DNA of 64,000 bases from Massilia atriviolacea (lineage in GTDB: Bacteria > Pseudomonadota > Gammaproteobacteria > Burkholderiales > Burkholderiaceae_D): positions 346,121 through 410,120 of the forward strand of contig NZ_RXLQ01000001.1 in NCBI RefSeq assembly GCF_003953935.1. Reading direction: 5' to 3'. Of the stretch, positions 27,779 through 36,376 are shown in pieces. The notes below the pieces were generated by a model, which was given only the letters and a program-made list of their open reading frames with translations, searched no databases and was not told the DNA's origin. Every line of letters starts with the position of its first letter. Within the stretch, counting starts at the first letter, position 1. The position numbers and the translations under genes were made by a program.

Positions 27779-28737
27779 GTGCGCTGCGCCAGCCGCGCCA
27801 GCGCCACGCGCCCGGGAAGCTTGCCGTCGCACTGCGCAGCGTACAAGGCCGCGCCGATGACCGGCTCGAACTGCGGCTCCTGCAAGGCAAAGCCGCCGTG
27901 CCGCGCCAGCCGCTGCGTAAATGGACCAAGTAGCGGCGATGCGCTGTTAAATACCCCGCCGCTGTACGAGACCGGCAGCGCCACGTCCGCCGGCACGCCC
28001 AGCTGGCGCCGCACCGCGTCCACGATCGCCGCCAGTTCGTGCGCGGCCTGTTCGAAAATCGCGTTCGCCTCGGCATCCCCCTCCAGCGCCGCCTGCTGCA
28101 CCAGGCGCGCCAGTTGCGCGAGCTGGCTGCGTTCGCCCTTGCGCCGGCTGTATACTTCCGCGCACAGGTCCAGGTCCGCGCCGAGCGCCAGGCCGCGCCG
28201 GAAAATAGCATGCAGCGGCCCGCGCGGGGTCCGGCCGTCGCTCATGCGCGCGAACAGGGCCAGTCCTTCGCGTGCGATCCAGTACGCCGAGCCTTCGTCG
28301 CTGAACAGTTCCCCCCAGCCGCCGGCGCGCGCTTCGCGGCCATCGTAACGGCCGTAGCCGATCGAGCCGGTGCCGGCCACGATGCTGATGCCGTCGGCGC
28401 AGGCCAGCGATCCGGCCCAGCTGCACACCATGTCGTTACCGCAGCGGTAGCGCTGCGGCGCAAACAGCTCGCCGGGCAGCGCATCGAGCGCCGCGTGCAG
28501 CAGGCTGTCTTCGCCATAGGCGGGCAAGCCGAAAAACGCGAACGCCACCGCGTCCGGCGTCGCCCCCGCCAATGCCAGCGTCTCGGCCACGCCGGCATTG
28601 AGCATGGCGGCGGTCCGCTCCAGCCCCGTTACGAGATAATAGGCGCTGCCGCTCTCGTGCCGCGCCAGCAGGCGTCCGTCCGCGTCGAGCAGGGCGAACG
28701 CGGTCTTGGTGCCGCCGCCGTCAACGCCCAGGTACAT
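27775..28737 (-). CDS. agaK: N-acetylhexosamine kinase, BadF/BadG type (AgaK-like)
   Basis: A 320-residue ASKHA-fold kinase. It starts MYLGVDGGGTKTAFALLD (phosphate-1 loop) and has GTGSIGYGRYDGREARAGGWG and SDEGSAYWIAREGL, hallmarks of N-acetylglucosamine kinases of the BadF/BadG family. In this operon it would phosphorylate GalNAc or galactosamine at C6 after uptake, feeding AgaS. It overlaps agaS by 17 bp and the amidohydrolase by 4 bp. The symbol is by context; GlcNAc as substrate cannot be excluded. Confidence 0.85.
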   Translation of the reverse strand: MYLGVDGGGTKTAFALLDADGRLLARHESGSAYYLVTGLERTAAMLNAGVAETLALAGATPDAVAFAFFGLPAYGEDSLLHAALDALPGELFAPQRYRCGNDMVCSWAGSLACADGISIVAGTGSIGYGRYDGREARAGGWGELFSDEGSAYWIAREGLALFARMSDGRTPRGPLHAIFRRGLALGADLDLCAEVYSRRKGERSQLAQLARLVQQAALEGDAEANAIFEQAAHELAAIVDAVRRQLGVPADVALPVSYSGGVFNSASPLLGPFTQRLARHGGFALQEPQFEPVIGAALYAAQCDGKLPGRVALARLAQRT

Positions 28738-29917
28738 GATCGTCCTTTCCTTCCCACGGGTAGATCGTCACGCCCGCCACCACACGGTTCACCGTGCCCG
28801 ACACGCTCGGCGTATCGGAGCGGATCCCCAGCCGCAGCGATTGCAGCAGCGCGAACATCTGGGCGAACACCACGAAAGGCAGCGCCAGTTCGATGTCCGG
28901 CGCCGCGGCCGCCCCGTCGAGCAGCAGGTCGCCGGCCCCGATGCCGTCCGCCTGGGCGCTCAACGCCAGCACCCGGGCCGCGCGGCCATCCCTGCGCAGT
29001 TCGCCCAGCAGGTCCAGGTCGTAGCGCCGCGTGTAGGCGTCGTTCGACAGGAACAGCACCACCAGCGTGCTATCGTTGACGACGCTTTTCGGCCCGTGCC
29101 GGAAGCCCAGCGGCGAATCGAAGCTGGCCACCACCCGGCCGTCGGTCAGTTCCAGCAGCTTCAAGGCCGCTTCGCGCGCCAGCCCGCCCAGCTCATTGCT
29201 GCCCAGGTATACCACGCGCTCGAAACCCGCGTCGGCCAGCTCCCGCGCCAGCGGCAGCGCGTCCCGCAGCAGCGCCTGCGCGGCGCCGGCAAACCGGGCT
29301 TCGCCTTCCGGCGGCGCAACGATCGCCCCGAACATCGACGCCGCCGCCAGCAGCATCGACGAAAAGCTGGACGTCATCGCAAACGCGCGGTCGTGCGTTT
29401 CGTCCGGCAGCAGCAGCGCGAATGCCCTGGGATGCGACTGGCAGCGTGCATACAGCGCGCCGGCCACGTTGCAGGTCACGACCAGGTGATGGCAGTTCTT
29501 TACCAGGCGCTCGGCCAGATCGAAGGCCGCCACGCTTTCCGGGCTGCTGCCCGAGCGCGCAAACGACACCAGCAGGGTCGGCACGTCCGCGCGCAGGTAG
29601 CGGTCCGGTCCCGCCACCAGGTCGGTGGTGGGCACGGCTTCCACCGCGCGCGCCGGTCCGCGCGACAGCGCCGGCACCAGGCACGCGCCGATGAAGGCCG
29701 ACGTGCCGGCGCCGGTCAGCACAATGCGCAAATCCGGGTTGGCCAGCAGCGGCCGCAAAAAATCGTCGATGGCGCCGCGCCGCTGGCGCAGCAGGTCGAG
29801 GACCCTGGCCCAGACCTGCGGTTGCTGGTCGATTTCGCGCGCGGTCCAGCCGGCGCCGAGCGCTTCCAGCTCCGTCAGCGCGTATCCGAGTCGGCGCTCG
29901 TTCAGTGCATCGTTCAT
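28721..29917 (-). CDS. agaS: Double-SIS-domain galactosamine-6-phosphate deaminase/isomerase, AgaS family
   Basis: A 398-residue protein with two SIS sugar-phosphate domains. Phosphosugar-binding serines lie in LTGAGTSAFIGAC and VSFARSGSSPES (first domain); the second carries YLGSNELGGLAREAALKLLELTDG and SFDSPLGFRHGPKSVV, typical of AgaS. AgaS converts galactosamine-6-phosphate to tagatose-6-phosphate plus ammonia. The ATG at 29917 overlaps the upstream stop in ATGA; reading further upstream gives an out-of-family extension. It sits between agaZ and the kinase, as expected for a galactosamine pathway. Confidence 0.9.
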   Translation of the reverse strand: MNDALNERRLGYALTELEALGAGWTAREIDQQPQVWARVLDLLRQRRGAIDDFLRPLLANPDLRIVLTGAGTSAFIGACLVPALSRGPARAVEAVPTTDLVAGPDRYLRADVPTLLVSFARSGSSPESVAAFDLAERLVKNCHHLVVTCNVAGALYARCQSHPRAFALLLPDETHDRAFAMTSSFSSMLLAAASMFGAIVAPPEGEARFAGAAQALLRDALPLARELADAGFERVVYLGSNELGGLAREAALKLLELTDGRVVASFDSPLGFRHGPKSVVNDSTLVVLFLSNDAYTRRYDLDLLGELRRDGRAARVLALSAQADGIGAGDLLLDGAAAAPDIELALPFVVFAQMFALLQSLRLGIRSDTPSVSGTVNRVVAGVTIYPWEGKDDHVPGR

Positions 29918-31212
29918 TGTGCCAGCTCCAGGTGTCCCGCCGTCGGCGAGCATGCATATCGATATTGACGCAGCAGGGCGGACACGCCCGCCTGCAGCAG
30001 GTGTCCGGTGTTCGCCGCGATCCGGCCTGCGCGGATCGCCGCATACTGGTCCGGCAGGTATTGACTGACCAGCGTCAAGGGCGGCGGATCGCGATCCAGG
30101 TTGGCCAGCATCGCCTCGCATGCCTGCCGCACTTCGGGCGCCGGCCAATAGTAGCGAATCCGGTCGCTCAGCGAAAACTGCAGGTCGACCTGCTCGCGCG
30201 CCGGGTCGGCGTAATAGCCGCGCCAGTAGGCGGGCCGCGCGCGCATGGTGTCGAGCACCACGGACTTGAGGCCCGCGCTGCGGCGCGCGCCCAGCCATTC
30301 ATGCTCGATGTCCGCCAGCGCCCACAGGGTCTCGCGCAGCGCGAAGGTGGCCGCCGGTCCGACCTTGAGGATCGCAAAGTGGTCGCGCACCAGCGACTTC
30401 AGGTTGGCGGGCGTCTGGTAATCGGTCGAATGGGCCTCGTACACCATCAGCGCATCGCTTTCGATGTAGGCGCTGAGCGCTTGCGCCAGCGGCGCGCGAT
30501 AGTCGATCACCTTGTGATGGTCGAATTCCACCCCCGGCTGCACCACCAGGCCGACGATGCGCTCCCACGCCGCTTCCAGCCCGGCCGCCGCAAACGCCGC
30601 GCGGTGCGCAGCGATGGTGCCGGCCGCCGCCTCCGGGCTGGTCGCCTGCAGGTCGTGCAGGTCTTCCTGCGCACCGCCGGGCACCGGCACTTCGGTGCCG
30701 ATCACATACACCGGCGCCTCGCCGCCGCAGCGGCGCCAGGTGCGCTCGGCCACCGCGCACAGGCGCGCCGCGCGCGCCGCCACCACATGTTCGGGAAGCG
30801 GCGCCGGATCGTCCTTGCACGACATCGAACAATCGAGATGGATCTTGCGAAAGCCCGCCGCCACATACTGCTCGATCAGCACATCGGACTTGTTCATGGC
30901 CTCGTCCGACGGGGCGGACTGCCAGCAGTTCGGCCCCAGATGGTCGCCCCCGAGCAGCACCAGGTCGCGCGGGAAGCCGACGCGGTCGGCGATCGCCATC
31001 ACGAAGCGGTGGAAGTCGGCCGGCTTCATGCCGGTGTAGCCGCCGAACTGGTTGACCTGGTTCGACGTCGCCTCGATCAGCACCGGCGTGCCATGCGCCA
31101 GCCCTTCGCGCAGCGCCGCTTCCAGCACCACGGGATGGGCCGAGCAGACCGAGTAAATACCGACCGGCGCGCCGGCCTTGTGTTGGCGGATGATGTTCAG
31201 TAAAGCCTTCAT
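29914..31212 (-). CDS. agaZ: AgaZ/KbaZ/GatZ-family tagatose-phosphate pathway protein
   Basis: A 432-residue TIM-barrel protein of the GatZ/KbaZ family. Signatures include GIYSVCSAHPVVLEAAL, EATSNQVNQFGGYTGM, LGGDHLGPNCWQ and FRKIHLDCSMSC. In enterobacteria this family stabilises the class II tagatose-1,6-bisphosphate aldolase; in other proteobacteria AgaZ has been proposed to act as tagatose-6-phosphate kinase. No catalytic aldolase (KbaY/GatY) gene is in the window. It overlaps the permease stop and agaS start in ATGA quartets. Confidence 0.9.
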   Translation of the reverse strand: MKALLNIIRQHKAGAPVGIYSVCSAHPVVLEAALREGLAHGTPVLIEATSNQVNQFGGYTGMKPADFHRFVMAIADRVGFPRDLVLLGGDHLGPNCWQSAPSDEAMNKSDVLIEQYVAAGFRKIHLDCSMSCKDDPAPLPEHVVAARAARLCAVAERTWRRCGGEAPVYVIGTEVPVPGGAQEDLHDLQATSPEAAAGTIAAHRAAFAAAGLEAAWERIVGLVVQPGVEFDHHKVIDYRAPLAQALSAYIESDALMVYEAHSTDYQTPANLKSLVRDHFAILKVGPAATFALRETLWALADIEHEWLGARRSAGLKSVVLDTMRARPAYWRGYYADPAREQVDLQFSLSDRIRYYWPAPEVRQACEAMLANLDRDPPPLTLVSQYLPDQYAAIRAGRIAANTGHLLQAGVSALLRQYRYACSPTAGHLELAQ

Positions 31213-32117
31213 GGTTGCGTCCTGTTAGAAAAATCGGTATCGGGTTCGGCTTCGCCCTCGGGCAAGGCAAGCAGCAGCGCGGCCAGCAGCGCAAGCAGGA
31301 TCCCGGCCAGCTTGAACTGCCCCGGCATCACGCCCGCCACGGCCATGGCGACGATCGCGGTAAGCAAAGGGGCGCCCGCATTGACCATCGGCGAGACCAC
31401 GATCGCTTTGCCGAAGCGGAAGGCGTACACCAGCGTCAGCGCGCCGATGGCATTGAGAACCTGGATCGCCGCCGCCAGCCCCGGCCCGCTCATGCCATAG
31501 TTGACCGGCTGGCTGAAGTCCGTCAGCAGCAGCGCCACCGGAATGAACGCCAGGCCGCTGACGGTCATGTAAAAGAAGATGCTCTCCGCGTCCATGCTGG
31601 CGTTGGCAAGGCGGATGAAGTACGACTGCAAGCCCCATGCCAGCAGCACCGCCAGCGACAGTGCGAACCACAGGCCCATACTGGCCGGCTGGCCGGGCGC
31701 ATAGTCGAACAGCGGCAGCGCGCATGCCGCCAGCACGATGCCGGCCATCCCCAGCTTGCCGACCCGCTCCTTGAGCAAGAAGAAGGAGAGGGCGATGGTC
31801 ACCATCGGCGAGAGCGAGATGATGGGGAAGATCAGGTAGGTCGGTCCGATTTTCACCGCATGGAACAGGATCATCTGGCCGCCCGCGCCAAGCACGCCGA
31901 TCACCATCCCGAGCCACACCGAACGCGCATCGCGCTGCAGGCGCCAGCCCGCGCGCCGCATCACCACCCAGGCCGGCACGATCATCGTCAGCGCCCACAC
32001 GACATAATTGAGCGTCTCGGGAAAGCCATTCCCGCTGGGCGCTCCCGCAAACGCGCCCCATACGCCCCACAGCAGCGTCGTAATGCCGGCGTAGGTAAGC
32101 CAATTACTTGATTTCAT
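31209..32117 (-). CDS. DMT-superfamily (EamA-type) permease, probable amino-sugar importer
   Basis: A 302-residue protein with ten hydrophobic helices in two EamA repeats (start MKSSNWLTYAGITTLLWGVWG; second repeat around MDAESIFFYMTVSGLAFIPV). The helix with LSFFLLKERVGKLGMAGI is the family signature. As the only inner-membrane transporter in the operon it is the likely route for GalNAc or galactosamine into the cytoplasm, though EamA substrates are very diverse. Overlaps both neighbours by 4 bp. Confidence 0.83.
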   Translation of the reverse strand: MKSSNWLTYAGITTLLWGVWGAFAGAPSGNGFPETLNYVVWALTMIVPAWVVMRRAGWRLQRDARSVWLGMVIGVLGAGGQMILFHAVKIGPTYLIFPIISLSPMVTIALSFFLLKERVGKLGMAGIVLAACALPLFDYAPGQPASMGLWFALSLAVLLAWGLQSYFIRLANASMDAESIFFYMTVSGLAFIPVALLLTDFSQPVNYGMSGPGLAAAIQVLNAIGALTLVYAFRFGKAIVVSPMVNAGAPLLTAIVAMAVAGVMPGQFKLAGILLALLAALLLALPEGEAEPDTDFSNRTQP

Positions 32118-33361
32118 GGTGTTTTCCCTGGTCTGGCGATGGGCGCGATGCGCAGGATGCGCGCCTCGTGGCTGGTCACTTCGGTCGTGAAAGGAATCGT
32201 GAAACTGCCCAGGTCCTTGTGCTGCCACAGGTCGCGCACGGTGTACGCGTCCCAGGTCAGGGTCAGGTCGCGCCGGGGGCTGAAGCTCATGTCGGCCGTG
32301 GCGCTGCCGCGATTGAGCAGGGCGACCGCCCAGCTGCCGTCGGCCAGCTCCTTCGCATACACTTGCAGCTGGCCGTCGTCGCGCACCTTGCGCGCCGGTT
32401 TGCCCAGGCTGTCCTGGTTGAGCGCCGTGATCTCCTTGTTGGTCAGCGTCTCCAGCGAGTAGGGGTCGAGCTTGCGCAGGTCGGCCCCCGCCAGCAGGGG
32501 CGAGGCCAGCATCGCCCACATGCTGAAGTGGGTCCGGTATTCGACGTTCGACGCACCGGCGCCCGGTAGCTGCATGCTGTTGCCGTTCAGGCCCACGATC
32601 AGCATGTCGTAGTCGTTCCAGTGCCCCGGTCCCGAGTATTTTTCCAGTCCGATGCCGTGGTCGATCAGGTCCAGCACATCGAAAAAGTACTTCTCGCGCC
32701 TGGCCGGATAATCGAAATCGTCCGAAATATCCTGCCCGATGCGCCAGTGATGCGCTCCCAGATCAGCCGCCCATTCCCACGGCTTGCCCCAGCCGCAGTG
32801 GCATGCGTTGAGCACGATGTCGCGCTGTTGCGCCACCAGCGCGCGCGACATCGCCCCGAAAATGGTTTTCAGGACCGGCACCGGCGCATCCTTGTGCGAG
32901 CAGCAGCTGTCGTACTTGAGGTGGTCCACGCCCCACGACGCGAACAGCTTCGCATCCTGCGCCTCGTGGCCCTCGCTGCCGGTATAGCCGGCGCAGGTGC
33001 TCTGGCCGGGACCCGAATAGATCCCGAACTTGAGTCCTTTCGCATGGGCATAGTCGGCCAGGTACCTGATCCCGCGCGGGAACTTGACCGGATCGGCCTC
33101 CAGCGGATGGTCGCGCCGGTTTCCCTTGTAGCGCTGCCAGCCATCGTCCAGGTTCACATACCGGTAGCCGGCCTCGCGCATCCCGTTCGATGCCATGGCG
33201 TCGATGGTCTCGATAATCAACTGCTCGTTGATGTTGTCGGCAAATTGCAGCCAGCTCACCCAGCCCATGGGCGGCGTCTGCGCCAGCGGCGCGGCCCCCG
33301 CCAGGCTGGCCGCGCAACTGAGCGCCAGTGCCGGCAAGCGTTTCAATACATGCTTGAACAT
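32114..33361 (-). CDS. Secreted GH27 glycosidase, probable alpha-N-acetylgalactosaminidase (copy 1)
   Basis: A 415-residue exported GH27 enzyme (signal ending SLAGA). It has the same layout as the paralogue at 25407: TPPMGWVSW, NLDDGWQRYKGNRRD, HLKYDSCC nucleophile, RIGQDISDDF acid/base, and the Glu-less loop CHCGWGKPWEW. One change near the N-terminus (WLQF for WNNF) and differences in the C-terminal beta domain may shift linkage or aglycone preference. It is second in the operon, 11 bp after the TonB receptor stop, and overlaps the permease start in ATGA. Confidence 0.9.
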   Translation of the reverse strand: MFKHVLKRLPALALSCAASLAGAAPLAQTPPMGWVSWLQFADNINEQLIIETIDAMASNGMREAGYRYVNLDDGWQRYKGNRRDHPLEADPVKFPRGIRYLADYAHAKGLKFGIYSGPGQSTCAGYTGSEGHEAQDAKLFASWGVDHLKYDSCCSHKDAPVPVLKTIFGAMSRALVAQQRDIVLNACHCGWGKPWEWAADLGAHHWRIGQDISDDFDYPARREKYFFDVLDLIDHGIGLEKYSGPGHWNDYDMLIVGLNGNSMQLPGAGASNVEYRTHFSMWAMLASPLLAGADLRKLDPYSLETLTNKEITALNQDSLGKPARKVRDDGQLQVYAKELADGSWAVALLNRGSATADMSFSPRRDLTLTWDAYTVRDLWQHKDLGSFTIPFTTEVTSHEARILRIAPIARPGKTP

Positions 33362-33372
33362 GAGTGCCCCGC

Positions 33373-36141
33373 TCAGAATTTGGCGGTGGCGCCGATGGTG
33401 ACCGTGCGGCCCCAGGTTTCGAATCCGGCCAGCGCGTCGCTGCGGCGGTTCAGGTTCGCCTTGTAGACCGCGTCGCCCAGGTTTTTCCCTTCGATGAACA
33501 CATTCAGGCTCTTGTTGATGCTGTACGAAAGCGAGGCCGAAATCCAGGTGATCGGGTCGGCGATCTTGGCCATGCCGCCGTAGGACTCGCGTACTTCCAC
33601 CGTGCGCCCGGTGTAGTCGAGTGCGATCTGCGCATTGATCCTGTCGTCCTCGTACAGCAGCGCTGCCGCCGACGAGGTGCGCGCCACGCCTTCCAGCGGT
33701 CCCACATCGACCCCGCCCACCTGCGACCTGGTCCTGGTGTAGCTGTATTTATAGTTCACGCCGAAGCCGTTCGAGAACAGGTGCTGCACGCCCAGTTCCA
33801 GCCCGCGCACCCTGGCGCCATCGCCATTGATCGGGTGGATCACGGTGTAGAGCTGTCCCGGTACGCCGATGTCCACATTCTCGTCGCGCGCATAGGTGAC
33901 GAAGTTCTTGATGTTCTTCCAGTAGAGCGCCCCGGTCAGCATCGACTTGGGGTTGTAATACCACTCCAGCGACAGGTCGCCCTGGCGCGCTTCGACCGGT
34001 TTCAGGTGGGCGTCGCCCTGGACGCTGACTTCCCAGATGCGGTTGACCGAGCCGTCGGTGGTCAGGGGCGCCAGCTGGTCGAGCGAAGGACGCGCCATGG
34101 TCCTGGCCAGCGCAAAGCGCGCCAGCAGGTTTTTCTGCGCCCAGTAACCGAGGTTCAGGGACGGCAGCAGCTTGCTGTATTTGCCGTCGACGATGTCGGG
34201 CGTCGGCAGGCTGTAGGTAATGGTCGGGCTGGAGGTCGGGTCGTTCGGGGTCAGGTCGTCGACCTTGAGCACGCGCCGCACCGCGCTTTCCGATGCGGTT
34301 CTGGTGCGCACCCAGCGCAGCCCGACGCTGCCGAACCAGTCGTCGCCGGCCAGTTCCGCCGAGACGTACGAGGCCAGCGTCTTTTCTGTCACGTCGTACG
34401 ACGCCGTGGGGTTGAACGCGGGCGTCATCAGCGCGGCGTTGTAGAAGGTGCCGGTCGGCTGGCCCAGGGCGTCGACGATCTCCTTGCCATCGAGCGCCTT
34501 CATCGCATTGAAGTAGGCCGGCAGGTCGAAGGTGCCCAGGGTGCCCGGAAAACTCCCGCCGCCATGGCGCATGAAGTCGCGCGGCGTGATCGAGCCGATC
34601 ACGTTCGCACCCAGCGACGCGAAGGTATGCTGGTAATTGCAGTACTGGCAGGCGTAATCGAGATTGTCGAAGGTGCTGCGCGTCTTGGCGCGCCTGGTGT
34701 TGCTGGCGCCGAAGCGCAGGCTGTTCAACACGCCTTTGTCGAGTTGCAGCCTGCCCGCCAGCGAAGCGCCATCGACGGTGTCCTTGATCCTGGTGCCATC
34801 GAGCTGCGCCCAGTGCAGCGCGTAGTCCTTGTCGCCCAGGGTCGGCGCGGCCGCCGCCAGGTCGCGCCCGTCGGCGAGCGTGACGCGCATGTGGGGCAGG
34901 CCGTCCCTGATGCTGTAGTAACCGGTATGGTCGCCCGGGATCCCGGCCACCGCCCAGCTGTTCTTGCCGCCCGAATCGCGCTTGGCAGTCGAACGGTACA
35001 CGTCGCCCGTCAGTTTCAGTGCTTCGTTGACCTTCCATTCGCCGTTCCATCCGATCTGGCCGCTGTTGACGACGCGGTTGTCGGTGCGATTGATGATTTC
35101 CGGCGTCAGGTGCTTGACCGTCATGCCGGTGACCAGGTTGTCCTTGATGGCCACATCGCTGTAGCGGCCTTCCGCGTGGTCCACGAAATACGACTGGTTG
35201 TAGCCGGTGGAAGGCGCGTCCAGCTTCGTGGCCAGCACGTCGAATGCCATGCGAATGTTCGTGCTCGGCTTCCATTCGATGGCGCCCGACAGCGCGCCGC
35301 GCTTCTTTTCCTGGTCCAGCGTGCCGACCGAAAAGCAGCAGGGCGCCAGCAGGTCGCGGCCATCGGGCGAATCGATCTGCTTGCCGTTCTTGTCCAGGCT
35401 TGCGTGCAAGGTGGTGTAGGCGAATTCGTTGAGCGTGTCCGAGCGCGTCTTGCTCTTGCCGAGCACGAGGCCGAGCTGTACGCCGAGGCGATTGTCGTCG
35501 TAGGTATTCTTCACCACGCCCGAGATTTTGCCGCCATGGTTGCGCGACAGGTCGTTGTAGTCGCTCTCCACGCGCCAGTTGGACCGAAAGCCGGGCGTGT
35601 CGAGCGGGCGTGCCGAGCGCAGGTTGATCGCCCCGCCGATGCTGCCTTCGATCTGGGTGGCGTCCGCCGACTTCATCACGTCCGCACCGGAGATGGTCTC
35701 CGACGGCAGCACGTCGAAAGCGAATTCGCGGCCGTCGCCATCGGTGGCCAGGGTACGGTTGTTCAGGGTGACGATGCTGTAGGCCGGCCCCAGGCCGCGC
35801 ACATTGACGTACTGGCCTTCGCCGCCATGGGTGCGCGACACGGTGATGCCGCTGATATGCGACAGCGAATCGGCCACGTTATCGTCCGGGAAGCGGCCCA
35901 GGTCTTCGGCGGTGATGGTATCCATGACGATGGCGGCGTCGCGCTTGCGTTCGCGCGATTTGGCCAGGCTGGCGCGGGTTCCGCTGACGGTCACCGTGGC
36001 CGCGGCCGGAACCGCGGGATCGGCCAGGGGCGCCGCCACCGGCGCCGCCGCTTCCTGCGCGCTGGCGCTGCCATACAGCGCCAGTTCGATCGCCACGACC
36101 ATGAGCGTGCGCGTAAACCTGTTTCCATTTCTGATAATCAT
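33373..36141 (-). CDS. TonB-dependent outer-membrane receptor
   Basis: A 922-residue outer-membrane transporter. The signal peptide ends GSASA. The plug domain (about 50-220) contains DTITAEDLGRFPDDNVADSLSHISGITVSR, EGQYVNVRGLGPAYSIVTLNN and SADATQIEGSIGG. The rest is a beta-barrel ending in an aromatic residue (TIGATAKF). It resembles the glycan-importing TonB receptors of Xanthomonas/Caulobacter rather than siderophore receptors. First gene of the operon, so it probably imports the GalNAc-containing glycan or oligosaccharide that the GH27 enzymes trim. Confidence 0.92.
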   Translation of the reverse strand: MIIRNGNRFTRTLMVVAIELALYGSASAQEAAAPVAAPLADPAVPAAATVTVSGTRASLAKSRERKRDAAIVMDTITAEDLGRFPDDNVADSLSHISGITVSRTHGGEGQYVNVRGLGPAYSIVTLNNRTLATDGDGREFAFDVLPSETISGADVMKSADATQIEGSIGGAINLRSARPLDTPGFRSNWRVESDYNDLSRNHGGKISGVVKNTYDDNRLGVQLGLVLGKSKTRSDTLNEFAYTTLHASLDKNGKQIDSPDGRDLLAPCCFSVGTLDQEKKRGALSGAIEWKPSTNIRMAFDVLATKLDAPSTGYNQSYFVDHAEGRYSDVAIKDNLVTGMTVKHLTPEIINRTDNRVVNSGQIGWNGEWKVNEALKLTGDVYRSTAKRDSGGKNSWAVAGIPGDHTGYYSIRDGLPHMRVTLADGRDLAAAAPTLGDKDYALHWAQLDGTRIKDTVDGASLAGRLQLDKGVLNSLRFGASNTRRAKTRSTFDNLDYACQYCNYQHTFASLGANVIGSITPRDFMRHGGGSFPGTLGTFDLPAYFNAMKALDGKEIVDALGQPTGTFYNAALMTPAFNPTASYDVTEKTLASYVSAELAGDDWFGSVGLRWVRTRTASESAVRRVLKVDDLTPNDPTSSPTITYSLPTPDIVDGKYSKLLPSLNLGYWAQKNLLARFALARTMARPSLDQLAPLTTDGSVNRIWEVSVQGDAHLKPVEARQGDLSLEWYYNPKSMLTGALYWKNIKNFVTYARDENVDIGVPGQLYTVIHPINGDGARVRGLELGVQHLFSNGFGVNYKYSYTRTRSQVGGVDVGPLEGVARTSSAAALLYEDDRINAQIALDYTGRTVEVRESYGGMAKIADPITWISASLSYSINKSLNVFIEGKNLGDAVYKANLNRRSDALAGFETWGRTVTIGATAKF

Positions 36142-36177
36142 CGGCCTGACCTTTTGCGGTGGAGAGAAGATGAAGTC

Positions 36178-36227
36178 ATACTAAAGTAATCAATTCGAAA
36201 GAACAAGAAACTTTCGAAAACTTTCGC
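36178..36227 (-). promoter_or_regulatory. Promoter and repeated TTTCGAAAG operator candidates for the aga-type operon
   Basis: On the minus strand TTGTTC (36201-36206) and TAGTAT (36178-36183) form a promoter with 17-bp spacing. Around it lie repeated elements: TTCGAAAG from 36194, TTTCGAAA (36212-36219) and CTTTCG (36221-36226), all in an AT-rich island. From memory, the E. coli AgaR consensus is also built from repeated TTTC-type elements, so these are likely sites for the DeoR regulator encoded next to them. The remainder of the 235-bp gap up to 36376 holds nothing I recognise. Confidence 0.55.
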
Positions 36228-36376
36228 AATGTCGTTTTCGTCCAACGCGAAAGCAAAAGCAAGACGGTTTCATGCGAGATGGGTAGCGGCGGGCGTGACC
36301 TGCGCACAGCCGGCAGCGGCGCGGGTCGGACAAGCGGGGAGGGAAAAGCGGGTAAAAAACTGCGCAGGGTGTGGCG

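Noticed and set aside
25407-28211. Apparent 934-residue fusion protein ending in GH27
   Set aside because: The N-terminal two thirds is Arg/Gly/Ala-rich antisense-style sequence in the wrong frame of the kinase and amidohydrolase genes. The real GH27 starts at 26669 with a signal peptide.
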